Positions 11,902-22,933 of a DNA stretch of 64,000 nucleotides are shown piece by piece (position 1 is the first letter of the stretch; each line of letters begins with the position of its first letter). The DNA is from Trissonchulus latispiculum. Lineage: Eukaryota > Nematoda > Enoplea > Enoplida > Ironidae. The notes under the pieces are model-generated. The model was not told where the DNA came from. It saw nothing but the letters and a program-made list of their open reading frames with translations, and ran no database searches. The DNA lies in the NCBI GenBank assembly GCA_030248195.1, contig JASAND010011000.1, positions 1 through 64,000 on the forward strand, written 5' to 3'. The translations under genes and the position numbers were made by a program.

Positions 11902-13324
11902 ATTTTTTTTCAAGCCGCAAAAGACGCCCCGACCTACGTATTAATGTTGAAGTTTAATAAATGGGTGTCGTTTTTTCGTTATTTATGTTGTTTGTTAATC
12001 TATATCGTTTATGAGACAACATACGAACCCTTCCAAAATAGGGACAGCTATTTCTTTTATCTTAGCCTTTTTGTCTGTGTTTTACTCCTTTGTCTCCACT
12101 GGACAGTTGTATTTTTTCGCACCAGTATCTTTTGTGTATCGGCACAGCTCGGTTACTCAGTGTTTGTCTGTTGTTTGTACATCTATGTTTCTTTCTAATT
12201 TTACATTGTGTACCTGTGAGAAAGGGACGTTTGTAGAGTTGTATTTGTTACGACTGGATCTCCACAAACCAGGAAGTGGGGGGATTATTGTTTAACTGCT
12301 GGACGGTAATTTTTTTTACTGTGGCACCAGCAAACGGTCTTTTTGTTTTCCCTCTCTCTTCCTCCTACTTTAAACAGTGATCGTGTGACAAGGGTATTTA
12401 GTTGTCTGTATTTTGTGTATATTTTCACAGGTGTAACCATCAGGGTTTTGTGTATGAATTTTACAACCTGTTCTACCACTGACTCAATATTATACATTAT
12501 TTTTGCATGTGTTGTCTGTGTTTGTAGCCTAAGTGTAGCACCTTCATTTGTTTCTGTATAAGTATGTGTTGGTATATGTATTTGTTTTATATAATAAATG
12601 TCTAAATAGTTGAATATTGTTCACAAATAAATGAACAGCATCAGTGAAAAAGGATTGAGATGCCTGTCCAACTGTGGACACGAATTGTTGTAAGTATAGT
12701 TTCCGACCTAGCATTGGCTGAACTTTTAGAAGAACAAAAACGGTCGCGGCTGTTCGTTAGTGCATAATAATTGTAGATAGTAAGTGGTGTGGTTCAGAGG
12801 TTTCCTAAGCCCCCCCCCCGTCTAAACTTGATTCATGATAAATGGCTTTTTGTTTCCAGGTGTTCTGTGAATTTGTACCTTAAGTGTAGCACTTCTATCT
12901 GTCTGTGTTTGCGTGTTGTGTCTCTGCCTGAAGATATTTTGTGGTAATAAAGGTGTTAATAGTTTGATGGAGTATTGTTGACCCTAACTAGATAATCCAC
13001 CGGTGCTATATGAAGTACACACTATACGACAAAAATTAGCACAAATCTCAAAAAAAAACATCACCCTGTGATTTCCCACACGGCCTATCGTACAATGTAC
13101 ATTACCTCACAACAATAAAATAAAGTGTACCCAACGCCCCGCGCCCCCTCCTGACCACGATACACACCCGCTTCACAGTGTAGGAGTCTGCCGTCAAAAC
13201 GGTCCCTTCTTTTTACAGCCATGGGACAGCGCGTGTATCTACGTGCCATAACCGGCTTTCTTTGTCTAGACTAGTATAAGAAGCCTCTAGAGCAAGTGGC
13301 CCGTTTTAACAGCTTACAGCAGCC
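11902..13324. other. Intergenic region between genes 2 and 3
   Basis: T-rich sequence with the probable gene 2 poly(A) signal (AATAAA 11956-11961) and two further AATAAA sites near 12591 and 12946. The segments 12500-12620 and 12850-12980 look like diverged copies of one 3' flank: both have TAAGTGTAGCAC, a TTGT-rich stretch and AATAAA followed by AATAGTT and TATTGTT. A 9-base C run lies near 12811. No coding region is supported. Confidence 0.5.
13274..13280 (+). promoter_or_regulatory. Candidate TATA box of gene 3
   Basis: GTATAAG lies about 45 bases upstream of ATG 13325, which has a favourable context (GCAGCCATGG). The spacing leaves room for a short leader. This is sequence resemblance only. 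Confidence 0.4.
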
Positions 13325-14698
13325 ATGGCTACTGGTGACGACCCGATGTATATTGACCTTGTTTCTATCATCGGGTCTGACGATAAAGAAGAATTACACA
13401 TTATAGATTTGGAGGATTGTGAAATACTTATGATCCTCTTTCCTAGTCCACAGCGCACGCCAAAGCGCGGACCTTTTGATCGTTATTTGCCATATTATCT
13501 GGCAGCAGACAATTATGTGCCTCACCAGCGGGTGGTCGTCGCTGAGGACTGCCTTTTCTATGATATTGAAATTCCTGTTTCCAACAACATAACTATACGG
13601 AGCGGTAGGTGTCGTGTGTATAGATCGTGAGCGTGACACCGTTCAAATTAAGTTTATATTTTGTTTTTGTGCTCAGTTACTTCTATACCTAAAATGGTTA
13701 CACACTTTTGCTCGTTTCGTATTATACTTTTACCATTCTGTTTGTAGGTAGAATGGTCCACAGCTCCTGTGAGCGTAATGCCCCAGACGAAAGGGAAAAT
13801 CGGGAACATATCATGCGTATGTGGGAGCAGGCAGTTCGACAACAAAAGGATGTTGTGAAATTTCCAGGGGCAGAGGAATTGTTAGCGGGCACCATTGTCT
13901 GCTATACAACAGATACAGGTTAATAATTACATTTGCGGTTTCTGGTGATACCACAACTCCAGTGGGGCAGCACCAGTCGACATAAACGGATTGAACTATA
14001 ACCAATGAGACCTATTCCACTGACGCTTGTGCTACAGTCTTTAAGGTAAAGGCTTTAACAAAAACAAGTGAAAACGTGCAAGCGATATATTTATGCTACT
14101 AATTAAAGAGCGTAGCGTATATAGTCGCTTAATACTTCAGATACAGGTTACCATTTTACACATGTTGTTTGTGTAGACACGATAACTCCTGTGGGGGAGC
14201 AGCAGTCGGCATGAACGGATACTGTTATAAGCAATTAGCCCTATTCCCACTGAGGCTCGTGCTATAGTCTGAAAACTGAAGGGTTTAACCCAAAAACAGT
14301 GAAAACGTGGAGACGATACTTTTTTCTAGTAATTTTTGAGGATAGCGTATATAGTTATTTTTTGTTTCTGGCGCTAGGCGAAACGTTCCCACCATGTCAG
14401 TTCTGTTATGTTATTAGTTGTTATTCTACAGCAACCTAATGCGTTTGAAATTAAAAGCTAAACTTGATGTTCCCTCTTTTTAGAAGTGACAGATGTCGGC
14501 ACTGTGAACTTGGGACATCTTCCCGTCCTTCCTGCAGCTATACAAGGCGGCGTGTGGTGTCGCCAGCTTGTCCAGCCAGACGTGACTCCTTCTTTGATAA
14601 AGAAACCGTTCTTTTCTTTCGTCGCTACGGCCCCCCCCCCACTCATACGTGGCTTTGCCCTGATCAAATCAGAGCTTTCCTCCCTGGATCAACTATGA
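13325..14698 (+). CDS. Multi-exon gene 3, about 221 aa, with a probable frameshift in its last exon
   Basis: Exons 13325-13604, 13748-13918 and 14484-14698 join in frame through phase 1 introns. The start has a strong Kozak-like context. The last exon crosses a run of 10 C bases (14631-14640). The frame read as given stops at 14698. The neighbouring frame after the C run stays open to 14775 and contains LCPDQIRAFL and GRVYFIIHRA, which align with the LDxVKYTL and FxxxLFxxLWN closing elements of genes 1 and 2. The family C terminus therefore sits in the other frame, which suggests a base missing or extra in the C run, either from sequencing or real. LLAGTIVCYT at the exon 2 end matches AAGDIILTSA of gene 2. 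The function is unknown; family membership is inferred from these matches. Confidence 0.6.
13910..14366 (+). repeat. Tandem duplication of about 228 bp at the exon 2 end of gene 3
   Basis: Copies begin with CAGATACAGGTTA at 13910 and 14138 and share CTCC-GTGGGG, GCAGTCG-CAT, TGAAAACGTG and GCGTATATAGT. Copy 1 contains the real exon 2 donor. Copy 2 has an acceptor (TGTGTAG, ending 14176) opening a short in-frame alternative end that stops within 13 codons, so an alternative short isoform is possible. Confidence 0.75.
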
Positions 14699-15254
14699 AC
14701 TTAAACGGACGTGTGTATTTTATCATTCATCGTGCCACCTTGTTGCAGGCTTTCCGCCTTTGCGGTTTAACCTGATGGTCTTTTCCTGTTGGACTTTAAG
14801 CCCTGACACGATGCTGGGGGCGTGTTGACTTTTTATCTTTTGATTTTTACTGTTGTCTTTATCATTACACGTGTCCGCTCTGTTCGTTAAAAAGTTTTAT
14901 ATTTTTTACACTTGTTGTCTGTTTTACTTCATATGTGCCGCCAGTTTTATGTGCATTCAGCTGAAGGAATTGTGCTGTGACTGTTCTATGAAATTAAAAT
15001 TTTAAATGAAGTTTTTGTCTTTTAATGTTGTGTTTCGCTAGTGTGGCCAGCTCTTGTCTCTGTTCATATTAAGTATAAAGGAAATTGTTTTAGGCAAGTC
15101 TACACTATCGTGTTTGGAAATCATAAGACAGGGAAAGGAAAACTGTTTTAGAATATCCCCATTTAGCTTTTGGTCTAACTGGGCCCAGCGGCCTGTGTGG
15201 CCCTGACCAGGGTCCGGATCGGGCCAAAAAATTTTGACGCACCCTGTAAAAAGT
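14699..15254. other. 3' flank of gene 3
   Basis: Up to 14775 this probably still encodes the family C terminus in the shifted frame. An ATTAAA signal lies near 14993, in AAATTAAAATTTTAAATG, a plausible poly(A) site. Nothing else is seen before the repeat array. Confidence 0.45.
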
Positions 15255-17300
15255 TCTGTAGAGGCCATGAACAGTGACCTACCAGCCTAAGATAACACCC
15301 CGTGTATAATGTTCTCTAGAGGCCATGAACAGTGGCCTTCCAGCCTAAGATAAGGCTCCGCGTATAATCGTCTGTAGACGCCATGAACAGTGACCTTCCA
15401 GCGTAAAGGTGTCAGTTCACCAGCCTCGTGGCTGGCCTGGCCCGCGAAATTTGTTAAGGGCACAACTCAAGTTAGAAGGAATTGTCAAATACGCCGCTAA
15501 CCGGCCAGGCGCAGTCGGGGGCGATGAGGCCCGGTCAAATGTTTGTTGTGCAAATTTCATAATTTCCACAAATTCTCTGGATAGTAAACTCAAATTTAAG
15601 CTTCCAAAAGTTTTCTCAGCTGTAATAAATAGCACTAGCTATTGTTTGAAACTGTTTTTGTATGTCCGCCCTTCACCGGGCCGATCGGGCCTACACATGG
15701 TCGGCGGGCCCACCGCGCCTATCACGCCTTGATTTGGGCGTTTGGGTCGGGGCCAGGCCCACGCCCGACTTGGTCCGGACAGAGGCCTGGCCTGGTCGGT
15801 TCAGCAGCCTCGTGGTTGGCCTGGCCCGCGAAAATTCTTAAGGGCACAACTCTAGTTAGAAGGATTTGTCAAATACGCCCCTAAGTGTTTGATTGAGAGG
15901 CAAAGTTCCCATCGTTTCTTGAACTAAGCTAACCGTAGAAAAAAGGCTTGAGCCGACAAAAATTTTTGCACATTTTTTTTGAAATGTGTAGAAAATATTT
16001 TAAAAGTCTAAGATTAGTTATATGCCATGCATTAATGTTAAAGGAACCATTATGAAATAAAGGCTTCTTTACTAAAACAAATGACTAAATGATATTAGCG
16101 CTAACTTTTTGTGAGCAAAGCGAATCGCTACTTTAAATGTATCAGCCCCGTGCCCTTTTCCTGCTCTTCCCAAACTAATGCTCAGGGTTGGATAGTTGTA
16201 GTTTGTGATAACTATTTGTGTATCTTATCTGCTGGAAACGGAATCAAGTCGGTTTTCGTACGCAGATACAGACGGGGGGGAAGAGAGTGTCCGTTAATTA
16301 AACGGAGAGGGAACACAGTAAACGCGTTTAACCGGGCCCGATGAGGCCCGCTCAAATGTTTGTTGTGCAAATTTCATAATTTTCACACATTCTCTGGATA
16401 GTAAACTCAAATTTAAGCTTACAAAAGTTTTCTCAGCTGTAATAAAATAGCACTAGCTATTGTTTGAAGCTGATTTTGTATGTCCGCCCTTCGCCGGGCC
16501 GATCGGGCCTACACATGGTCGGCGGGCCCACCGCGCCGCTTGAGCCGACAAAAATGTGTACACGTTTTTTTGTTAAAAAAATGTGTAGGAAATATTTTAA
16601 AAGGCTAAGATTAGTTATATGCCATGCATTAATGTTAAAAGGAACCATTATGATATAAAGGCTTCTTTACTACAACAAATGACTGAGTGATATTAGCGCA
16701 AACTTTTTGTGAGCAAAGTGAATCACTGCTTTAAATGTATCAGCCCCGTGCCCTTTTCCTGCTATTACCAAACTAATGCTCGGGGTAGGATAGTTGTAGT
16801 TTGTGATAACTATCTGTGTATCTTATCTGCTGGAGACGGAATCAATGTATTAAATAATGGATTTGTCAGCGGCCCCCCACCCGCCGTCAGTTTTCGTACC
16901 CAGGTACAGACGGGGGAGAAAAGTGTCCGTTAATTAAACGGAGAGGGAACACAGAAAACGCGTTTAACGATTTTATTATTAAGTTTTAGGAGAGGATTTC
17001 CCTGCTTACTGAATTTAAGGAGGGCAGGAATCTCCCTTTACCCTCTGTTGTAACGGGATCAAATCAAAAATTTAGGGGAGGACGCGCCTTTACCGTCGGC
17101 GCATTCACGATTCAAGAATTAAGAAACAAATTTTCCATCATTTATCCCACTATGTAAAGCGTAAAAAAAATACTTGAGCCGACGAAAATTTCTGCAAAAT
17201 TGTTTTTCTTCCAACATGTCTAAAACATATTTTTAAAGCCTACCATTAGCAACATGACATGTATATGCAAGACAATATATGTAAAAAGGAACATTAGGAT
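15255..17300. repeat. Composite tandem repeat array upstream of the primase gene
   Basis: Several interleaved repeat families occur here. Three copies of about 62 bp (from 15263, 15321 and 15381) carry GCCATGAACAGTG-CCT-CCAGC. A CAGCCTCGTGG-TGGCCTGGCC block occurs at about 15420 and 15804. A block with GATGAGGCCCG-TCAAATGTTT and CCGGGCCGATCGGGCCTACA occurs at 15523-15720 and 16340-16538. A CTTGAGCCGAC-AAAAT block occurs near 15948, 16539 and 17173. A block from CGAATCGCT through TGCTGGA-ACGGAATCAA repeats at about 16122 and 16719, a period near 597. The GC-rich palindromic CCGGGCCGATCGGGCC block alternates with AT-rich tracts. Confidence 0.8.
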
Positions 17301-17492
17301 ATAAAAATGGTTTCTTTAATACAAGCAATGAGTAACCCCCCCCCCCTCTCTGACCCACAGTAAACGCGTTTAAGGATATTCTTATTAACTTTTATTTCTT
17401 GTTGTGGTTTCAGTGAGTGCGATTCTGCTTTCCCCCCACCCCCGGTTAAAATTGCCACAGCCAGTGCTCATCGGAACTCTGTCAATTCTTCA

Positions 17493-18707
17493 ATGAGTGT
17501 GTGGCAGCAATTCCAGGACACAGACTTTGAGGTGCGTTATACGTGCGGTTGTAATGCAGACCGAAAAACACTTCTGTATGTTAAACTGAGCGAGGCCCTA
17601 CATGATTTCAACAAGTTCAGCCACAAATGTCCACTTGCGGTTTTTGCGTATGAATATAGGAAGGGCGGGGCCCGTTTCTACATGTTGGTGGACGTATACC
17701 ACTTTGTTCACTTATACTTCGTCATCCCAGCTGACAAGCGCTTCTTCAACGAGATTCTACCATATTTCCGTCCATGCAAACTGTACGTAGACATAGACAA
17801 AATAGTCGGGACACTAAGTGAGTCTACGAGTTTCCATAGGCTAGCGAATGCCCTTGTGAAACGTATGCCTTATGCTGTAGCAGAAATTCTTGACATCGAG
17901 CCTTCGGATGTCAGGTTAGTCATTTTGACAGCTCATAAAGCGGCGAAAATCAGCTATCACATCGTTGATTGTGGTCCGAACACTTTCCGTAACGCTCCAG
18001 ATGTCGGTCGCTTCATGAGTTTGCTGTCCAACAAGGTCCCCGAGGGGCTGCGAATATGGGACTCCAGCGTGTACTCGGTCAACCAGAACTTTAGGATCGC
18101 CTACTCTAGTAAGAACGGCCAGGTACGCCCGCTCATATTCGACTCAGCTGCTAACCCGGCAAGCAGCAGAGAGTTTATCAGCAGTTTGGTAGGAGTGTAT
18201 GATTGTCCCTTCGAATTCTCCAACGGGATGCCTGTGGACGATCGTGTCCTTCGTATATTCAACCATGGTGCTTCCGGTACTACTTTGGCCCGCCCTACAG
18301 TTCAAACCGGGCCACGACAACAAATAAATAGGGAGCCCACACAGTGCACGGTAACAGTTGGTAGTGGCCAGACACTGACTGATGAAGAATTCGCACATAT
18401 CAACAGAGACGCCCCCGTTCTGTTCCCCGGTTTTGATATCCGTTCCATAGATGTAACTACCAATTTTATTTTCATATCTATTCGTAACCACCACTGGTGT
18501 CCCTTTCTTCAGAAAAACCATAAGTCTAACCATTCATATCTTATGGTTCGACGCGCAAGATTTCTGTATCAGTGGCGGTGTCATGGCAACTCCTGTAAAG
18601 CGGCTCAAGAGGCTGCTCGCGGGGACCCCTACGGTCCGTGTATGTGGTTCAAAATCATAGCTGGAAGAAAATGTCTACCTTACTATCAGCGACAGTATTT
18701 TCTGTAG
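17493..18707 (+). CDS. PrimPol-type primase-polymerase (archaeo-eukaryotic primase superfamily)
   Basis: A 404-aa intronless protein. PrimPol enzymes make primers and extend DNA, restarting or initiating replication. The order of motifs fits the family. VFAYEYRKGGARFY and the following aromatic stretch match the N-terminal primase fold. YVDIDK gives acidic metal ligands D100 and D102. KISYHIV carries the S154-x-H156 nucleotide-binding motif. WDSSVYSVNQNFRIAYSSK gives the third acid D190 and the family NFR-SSK signature. A C-terminal zinc knuckle has C336, H343, C363 and C368; the spacing C-x6-H-x19-C-x4-C is what I recall for human PrimPol and the UL52-type zinc domain. All catalytic and zinc residues are intact, so it could be active. 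ATG 17493 is the first methionine and keeps the expected N-terminus. It lies between the repeat array and the transposase gene, all on the same strand. Confidence 0.88.
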   Translation: MSVWQQFQDTDFEVRYTCGCNADRKTLLYVKLSEALHDFNKFSHKCPLAVFAYEYRKGGARFYMLVDVYHFVHLYFVIPADKRFFNEILPYFRPCKLYVDIDKIVGTLSESTSFHRLANALVKRMPYAVAEILDIEPSDVRLVILTAHKAAKISYHIVDCGPNTFRNAPDVGRFMSLLSNKVPEGLRIWDSSVYSVNQNFRIAYSSKNGQVRPLIFDSAANPASSREFISSLVGVYDCPFEFSNGMPVDDRVLRIFNHGASGTTLARPTVQTGPRQQINREPTQCTVTVGSGQTLTDEEFAHINRDAPVLFPGFDIRSIDVTTNFIFISIRNHHWCPFLQKNHKSNHSYLMVRRARFLYQWRCHGNSCKAAQEAARGDPYGPCMWFKIIAGRKCLPYYQRQYFL

Positions 18708-19211
18708 CAGTATATATGTGTGTTTTTTTGTTTTGTGCATTATTGTTCGTATACGGTTGCTCGATTTTTTTTTGGGCGAGCCTGTGAATCATTTTCTATT
18801 TTGAACACATGTCAATTTCAGCATGATTTTGCTTTGACGCTGGATAGTGTAGGGGAGACAACATTCAAACTTTCTATGATAAATATAGACAGAAGGAAAT
18901 GTACAGAAAACTTACAGTTGAACAACGATAGATCCTTTTTAATAACACTGCGCATTGGCCTGTTTGTTTTTAGTCATTATACCTGTAGATTTATTCGAAA
19001 TGTGAACAAACATACAGTGTTTATAGTAGGTTACCACACGTAGAAATATTTCTGTTTTCTATTGTGGACGAGGGAATACGCCATCGCAATCTTTTTCTTT
19101 TATTTTTTAGAAAGAACTTCCCTGGCAAGTCGCTCTGCAACTTTTTCCTTCTGGCGGAAAAGTCTCCACGATACTTGCCCTGCTGCAAAGTCAAAACTAC
19201 TGTCTGACGAT
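18708..19211. other. Spacer between primase and transposase genes
   Basis: AT-rich with no convincing coding region. An acceptor-like TTTTATTTTTTAG ends at 19110, and the transposase frame is open upstream of ATG 19212 to about 19062. An extra 5' exon or an earlier start therefore cannot be excluded. Confidence 0.45.
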
Positions 19212-22200
19212 ATGCCCGTTGACACAGGGACTGGAATAGACTGGTCATTACTAAAACGGGATAGACTGCATCTGCAAAAACATGGGGAGGTTGTCACACA
19301 CACTTTGGGCGACAAGGAGGTTAGGTGTATGGTATGGGACCCTATGACAAAAGTCCCAGGGGGCTTGAAATGCCCTCTCCATAATTGTCCTTTGGTTTCC
19401 GGCAGGTGGGGGGACCGTAGGGACAGGCCCCTCCGCGTTTTCTGGGACGACACTGTGCCGCTCTTTGTCGCCCATAGGAAGTATGTCTGCAAAGCTGAGG
19501 GGGGCGGCAGGCACATCTATGGCTCTTGCGATATTGAAATAATGTTGCAAGCGTCGCGTTTGATTGATATTCCGCTAGTTCCACTACACCGCTCCGGTCT
19601 GACGACGCGCTTGATTAACCATCTACGATCAGAGTTCGGAACAAAGAACAATATGAGCGAGATTGTAAACACACTCAGGAGGAAATACTGGAAAAATGGG
19701 TATACAGGGACACGTCGACCGTCACGAACGTATATACGCCAATGGATCCTCCATGACTTTCGATTGAACTATTATCTATGGGCAGAGTACAAAGAGTGTC
19801 GCTACTGTTTTCGGTTCACGGGCGACGTGTATTTTGTTTCCGTGGATCACACCTTCAGGTTCGTTAAGACGTCGGGCTTGACTGAAAACGGTTTGTGGAA
19901 CAGAACATTCTACGCATTGGCCACTATATTGGATGGTTTCGGGATTGTGCTAGGACTTAAGCTGTGTAAGACCACGCGGTACGAGGAGATTAGCGATTGC
20001 ATCACGTCTGCAGCTGAGGAATTGCGTGGTCTAGGCAAACAGGTCATGTATTTTGTAACTGATAGCTGTTGCTTGGTGGAAGGTAAAGTTAAAGAATTAC
20101 TTGGTCCACAGGTGAAATTGTGTCAGGACCTCTTCCACATACAAACTCGCCTAGGAAAAGGGATCTCCAAGACACATCCTCTGTACCGCGAGTTCGCCCT
20201 GGCGTCAAGAAAGGTTTTCCGGCAACCTTTCGACTGGGGTCGTCGTAGACGAGCAGCGACACCTGGCGTAGAAGAAATGTTAACGAACTTTGAAAAATTC
20301 AGAAACGAATGGAGTCTGAAGACATACCGTAGAAATCCAAATGGCCCGCTAGAGCGTGTCGTTAATGACAAATTTGATTCAATTTGTGACAGAGTGGCCG
20401 TCCATATCCGAAAGGGCTGTCTAAGGTGCGCCTTTTTTTCTCATGTTTTACCTCTGTTTTCCTGCTTTCAAAGTTGTTCGAAAACAAAGTACTATGCATC
20501 TGAGAGGCGGGGAGCGCCCCCGTTTGGTTAACACAAGAGTACATACAGTACAAATCAGAATCAAGTACCTATGAAGCCAGCTTCAGCTTCGCTTGATGCC
20601 AGACTTGATTCATGGAACTGATGCTGAAGCTGGCTTGTGTTTATGTTTCTTATGTTACTTCTTTTGTATACTTAAAGTCAGACAGCATAAAAAAATAAGC
20701 TCAGCTGAGCTTTACAACAAAAAGCAAAAATAGCTAGTAGCGTAAAGTCAGTTTTTATGCTGTCTGACTTTAAGTATACAAAAGAAGTAACATAAGAAAT
20801 ATAAACAGAAGCCAGCTTGAGCATCAGCTTCATGAATCAAGTCTGGCATCAAAGCGGAGCTGAAGCTGGCTTCATAGGTACTTGATTCTGATTTGTACTG
20901 TAATAACTAGAGTATGAGAAGCGTCATACTTTTAGTTTTTTGGTTGGTGCCATCATTTTCACATTAACCGCGTACCATTTAGAGTAGTCGTTTGTCCTTA
21001 GTTAGACTCTTAGTTATGATCTGCTCTTGGTAAAAACTAGATGAAAATGGGAAATCTAAACATTATAGAATTTATAAAATAACACAGCCATGTTGAATAA
21101 AAATTTAAGGAGAAGAATACTCAGCAAACATAGCTGTTTGGATGTAGTAGCTGCTTGTACTATATACGTAAATTATCATCATTTTTTTGTGTTTTTGCTA
21201 ACGAAAGCTCTAATACTACTCTAGGTCTAAGGCTGCGATGATTAAGGTGTTGGTTCATTACAAGACGCGAATACGGTTTGTTCTGCCAAGCTGTGCCCAT
21301 ATTGATTCGCTCAGAGCCTAGTCCTCTACTAGTATATTTTTGTTTCGGAGCTGATCGGACCCATTTCTGACACATAATGAGACCTACGTCAGTTTCCATA
21401 ATTGCGGATCATACTTTAATTGTCCTTTTTTTTAGCAATATACCAGTCGGCGTCGGTACTAATCGCAATGAAGCTTTTCATCGCCACATCAAGACGGCCC
21501 CCATTTGCTCCGTGTCGCACGCGGGTATTGACCTGCTGATGGCTGTACTAGCTTTATTCAGAGATCGCTGGAACAAGACGAAGCACGACTTGTGCAGCGG
21601 TGAAGACAAAAGAGCTGATGACCGTCTCATCATGACCAGAATTTTGGAAGCTCTAAACTCGGACATTGACCAAAGGATACCGGAAGCTTCTGTTCTCCGG
21701 CGTCTGTACTGGAACAAACTTCTCCTTGTTTCGCCTACAGAGCGTGATAGGAGTGCGGCCGTCTCTATTCTGGCTTCATTGGAAGACATTGAGAGGACGC
21801 TGGCGCTGGAAACGCCCACACGCCTCCATCAAAACGTTGCGCATGAAGAGTTTTGGAGTAAAGTTGAGGCGGCGGCCCCTGACGGCTGTGTCGTTCACTG
21901 GGGTGGACTTTTTTCGTCCTTCTGCGAAGCGCTGTCATCTGACTTATTCAAACAGTTTGTCCAGGACTCTTCCTGTCGTTCCAAGAGGATGCCGCAGAGT
22001 TTACGTTCTGAAATTGTCGTTGATCGCCTTCGTAAATTTCTTTGGGAAAATGATAATTGGAATCGTTATGTCGGATACAAATGGTCTGCAGAAGCTGTCT
22101 CTAGCTTTGGTGAAAAACAGCTGATTGAGTGGCCTAATCACTATGGCGGAGCTCAAATTATAGCTGACTTTTTCGAGATACCAGTAGTTGTGGTCACAGA

Positions 22201-22933
22201 TGTTCCGCTGGTTCCTTACTTCATTCTCTCCCCCGCCACCCTTGGTTACCTGTGCAGAGATAAGGGCTGTTTCTTCCTCGGTTGGAGACGCTCTAAAAAT
22301 AAGTTTTTGTGGCTATGGATGAGTTTCCCGAGCAACCTTCACCATCATCTGTATACAAATTTTGTACGAAACATGCCTCCAGAACGTCCGCCATCCGCCA
22401 GGAAGGCCCCGTGTCGTTGTAGGCGTTACGGGGGCAACTGTTGTCGCAGATCAGGGTTCGCGGCAACTAGGAGGACGACATGTCCTTGTCTAGATGCAGG
22501 GCAGGCATGTTTGACATGTGGATGCTGGGGCTGTCAGAATCCTAATGGTCGTCGCACGGCTAGCAAAACGCCCTCCGTGTTGGCCACAATGCGTATGAGC
22601 GGGCTCCAAATGACACCGGTCCCCGCAAAACTAGCAGCTTTGAATTTCCCTTCCACCACTCCACTCTACTCGTTAAAGTGGACTTTTCTTGAGTACCTGT
22701 TGCTTGCTGGCAATCTTAGGCGGAGACAGGGGACCTGTAGGGTGTTGAACATTGAAAGCGTCTGCGCAGCATACAATTCACAGCGTTTGTATCTGTCTTC
22801 CGGCGGTGTCACAGCGACACACCGCTCCGTTGATGATATTAAACGCACAATAAAAGGTGTGGTCGAGCGATGTGGACTGGTCGGGGGCGCTGAATATTCA
22901 AGTCCAGTTTTCCAGGTGTTTTGCTCGCTGTAG
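19212..22933 (+). CDS. DDE-like transposase family protein with OTU-like and CXC cysteine-rich regions, about 903 aa
   Basis: Two exons, 19212-20425 and 21436-22933, joined by a 1010-base phase 2 intron. The join restores KGCLSNIPVGVGTNRNE, a signature I recall from a transposon-like family common in cnidarian and fish proteomes. In order: an N-terminal CPLHNCPL zinc-like motif (about residues 50-60); an RNase H-like core with SVDHTF (D212), FVTDSCC (D284), CQDLFH and TNRNE (E417), the likely catalytic acids; an OTU-like region (about 550-710) with GGLFSSFCEALS and HYGGAQIIADFFEIPVVVV, where the usual catalytic DGNC is not clearly kept; a CXC region (about 718-776) ending CLTCGCWGCQNPNG; and a C-terminal helical region with LKWTFLEYLLL. 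I expect nuclear DNA cutting and joining, with CXC binding DNA. ATG 19212 is the chosen start. KDZ or Zisupton-like membership is possible but unproven. A late AATAAA lies at 24736. Confidence 0.75.
20546..20900. mobile_element. 355-bp foldback MITE with TA target site in the transposase intron
   Basis: Both ends read CAGTACAAATCAGAATCAAG and its complement, flanked by TA (20544-20545 and 20901-20902). Arms of about 165 bases are near-perfect complements around a short centre that includes AGCTCAGCTGAGCTTT. The TA target site and length suggest a Tc1/mariner-related MITE. It lies entirely inside the intron 20426-21435, so splicing should remove it. Confidence 0.88.

Noticed and set aside
17493..18707. 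Primase as a herpesvirus gene captured by the genome
   Set aside because: The zinc-knuckle spacing and the NFR-SSK signature fit cellular-type PrimPol; the UL52-like zinc domain is shared and does not show viral origin.
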